Shown piece after piece: positions 62,852 through 64,000 of a stretch of DNA of 64,000 bases. Below the pieces are notes generated by a model, which had not been told where the DNA came from, made no database searches, and saw only the letters and a program-made list of their open reading frames with translations. This stretch comes from Calothrix sp. 336/3 (GTDB lineage: Bacteria; Cyanobacteriota; Cyanobacteriia; Cyanobacteriales; Nostocaceae): the NCBI RefSeq assembly GCF_000734895.2, contig NZ_CP011382.1, positions 2,458,700-2,522,699 on the forward strand, read 5' to 3'. The first letter of the stretch is position 1. Each line of letters starts with the position of its first letter. The translations under genes and the position numbers were made by a program.

Positions 62852-64000
62852 ATGTCTATGACCACGATCGCCCCTGAACAGGTAAACAGCATCGTCTGGA
62901 ATCAGCATCATGATCCCTTTGAAATACTCGGTTCCCATCTAGTCGAAGAAAATGGTAAGAAAGTCTGGGCTGTGCGAGCCTACCTACCAAATGCTAGTTC
63001 TGTTTGGGTAGTTCTACCAGAAGAACGTAAGGAATATCCGATGGAGGCAGTCCATCATCCCCATTTCTTTGAATGCACCATTGAAACCTCGGAATTAACA
63101 AACTATCAACTTCGTATCCAAGAAGGAGAACACGAGCGCGTCGTTTACGATCCCTACGGTTTTCGTTCTCCCAAACTCACAGACTTTGATTTACACCTGT
63201 TTGTTGAAGGCAACCACCATCGTATCTACGAAAAACTCGGTGCCCACCTCACAGAAGTTGACGGCGTCAAAGGTGTCTATTTCGCCGTTTGGGCACCCAA
63301 TGCTCGGAATATATCCATACTCGGTGATTTCAACAGCTGGGACGGACGTAAGCACCAAATGCGTAAAGGTTCTACGGGTGTCTGGGAACTATTCATTCCC
63401 GAACTCACCGTAGGCGAACATTATAAGTATGAAATCAAAAATCTTGAAGGTCACATCTACGAAAAATCTGACCCCTACGGTTTTCAGCAAGAACCCCGCC
63501 CCAAAACTGCATCCATCGTCACGAACTTAGATACCTATCAGTGGCATGATGCCGACTGGATGGAGCAACGACGACATACCGATCCCTTAACTCAACCCGT
63601 TTCTGTCTACGAGGTACATCTCGGTTCTTGGTTACACAATGCCAGTAGTGAACCCGCGAAGAAACCTGATGGTCAACTGGAATCCGTTGTGACTGTCTCA
63701 GAACTCAATCCCGGAGCACGTTTTCTCACCTATCGGGAACTTGCTGACAGACTCATACCCTACGTCAAAGACTTAGGTTATACCCACATTGAGTTACTTC
63801 CCATTGCCGAGCATCCCTTTGATGGTTCCTGGGGATACCAAGTCACAGGTTATTATGCTCCAACTTCCCGGTTTGGCACTCCGGAAGACTTTATGTATTT
63901 CATCGACCAATGTCACCTGAATGGGATTGGAGTTCTTGTAGATTGGGTTCCTGGTCATTTTCCTAAGGATGGACATGGTTTAGCTTTCTTTGATGGTACC
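62852..64000 (+). CDS. glgB: 1,4-alpha-glucan branching enzyme, N-terminal part (runs off right edge)
   Basis: The first 383 codons from ATG 62852 (MSMTTIAPEQVNSIVWNQHH). The enzyme cuts and rejoins alpha-1,4-glucan to make the alpha-1,6 branches of glycogen. The sequence shows a tandem N-terminal beta domain (DPFEILGSHL; VWAVRAYLPNASSV), a CBM48 (YFAVWAPNARNISILGDFNS), the start of the GH13 barrel (VSVYEVHLGSW), and region I just before the edge (VLVDWVPGHFPKD). The catalytic nucleophile and acid lie beyond the window. Confidence 0.95.
   Translation, partial: MSMTTIAPEQVNSIVWNQHHDPFEILGSHLVEENGKKVWAVRAYLPNASSVWVVLPEERKEYPMEAVHHPHFFECTIETSELTNYQLRIQEGEHERVVYDPYGFRSPKLTDFDLHLFVEGNHHRIYEKLGAHLTEVDGVKGVYFAVWAPNARNISILGDFNSWDGRKHQMRKGSTGVWELFIPELTVGEHYKYEIKNLEGHIYEKSDPYGFQQEPRPKTASIVTNLDTYQWHDADWMEQRRHTDPLTQPVSVYEVHLGSWLHNASSEPAKKPDGQLESVVTVSELNPGARFLTYRELADRLIPYVKDLGYTHIELLPIAEHPFDGSWGYQVTGYYAPTSRFGTPEDFMYFIDQCHLNGIGVLVDWVPGHFPKDGHGLAFFDGT

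Overview
The window is chromosome-like DNA from a filamentous, probably heterocyst-forming (Nostocales) cyanobacterium. The basis is the very frequent HIP1 octamer GCGATCGC, long heptamer tandem repeats of the ACTCATT/ACTCACC type, Hanks kinases including a GUN4 fusion, an Mo-nitrogenase-C-terminal-like protein, a cyanobacterial FtsL-like/FtsI pair, BchE, and a long tRNA gene array of the kind known in this order. No genus is claimed.

1-19.7 kb is a siderophore locus of the pyochelin/yersiniabactin type. A leftward operon of nine genes runs carrier protein, AcpS-type phosphopantetheinyl transferase, aryl-acid ligase, salicylate synthase (MbtI/Irp9 type), a second, divergent AcpS-like protein, a KAS III-carrier protein fusion, then NRPS Cy-A(Cys, embedded methyltransferase)-PCP, NRPS C-A-PCP-E, and the start of a third NRPS that leaves the window. 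Opposite to it lie a TonB-dependent receptor and an MFS transporter resembling RhtX/FptX. Salicylate would be made, loaded on a carrier protein, condensed with cysteine, cyclised to a thiazoline and extended further. The iron-siderophore would return through the receptor and the permease.

19.8-23.5 kb is a four-gene leftward cassette (flavoprotein disulfide reductase, DUF4126 membrane protein, SDR, chloroperoxidase-like hydrolase) that is visibly more G+C-rich than its surroundings. It is bounded on the left by a small terminal-inverted-repeat element that supplies the last codons of the reductase gene. 23.5-25.5 kb holds a decayed AAA-like gene remnant, a MITE-like element and an HNH endonuclease gene.

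25.7-29.0 kb is a tRNA array: 25 tRNA or tRNA-like genes, all on the + strand, interrupted once by a macro-domain (PARG-like, TIGR02452-type) gene. Five of the tRNA genes carry a short hairpin-forming repeat at the same point of the T-loop (after T54), and one tRNA-Asn carries a 22-nt palindromic insert directly after the anticodon. The same repeat cores occur in MITE-like elements elsewhere in the window. Two Leu-anticodon tRNAs lack the long variable arm. I regard this as the most unusual part of the window.

29-64 kb is ordinary cyanobacterial chromosome with many intergenic repeats: an SH3b/L,D-transpeptidase-like protein, a PilP/GspC-like membrane protein, mnmG, an M15 peptidase, a GCS2-family ligase, an animal-type heme peroxidase, obgE, a PAS histidine kinase, an ArsR regulator, an NMO-family flavoprotein, a pentapeptide protein, two Ser/Thr kinases, antitoxin-like and Uma2 genes, an EgtD-family methyltransferase, an EEP nuclease, a PhyH-like dioxygenase, bchE, ftsI with an ftsL-like gene, a lipoprotein, and the start of glgB at the right edge.
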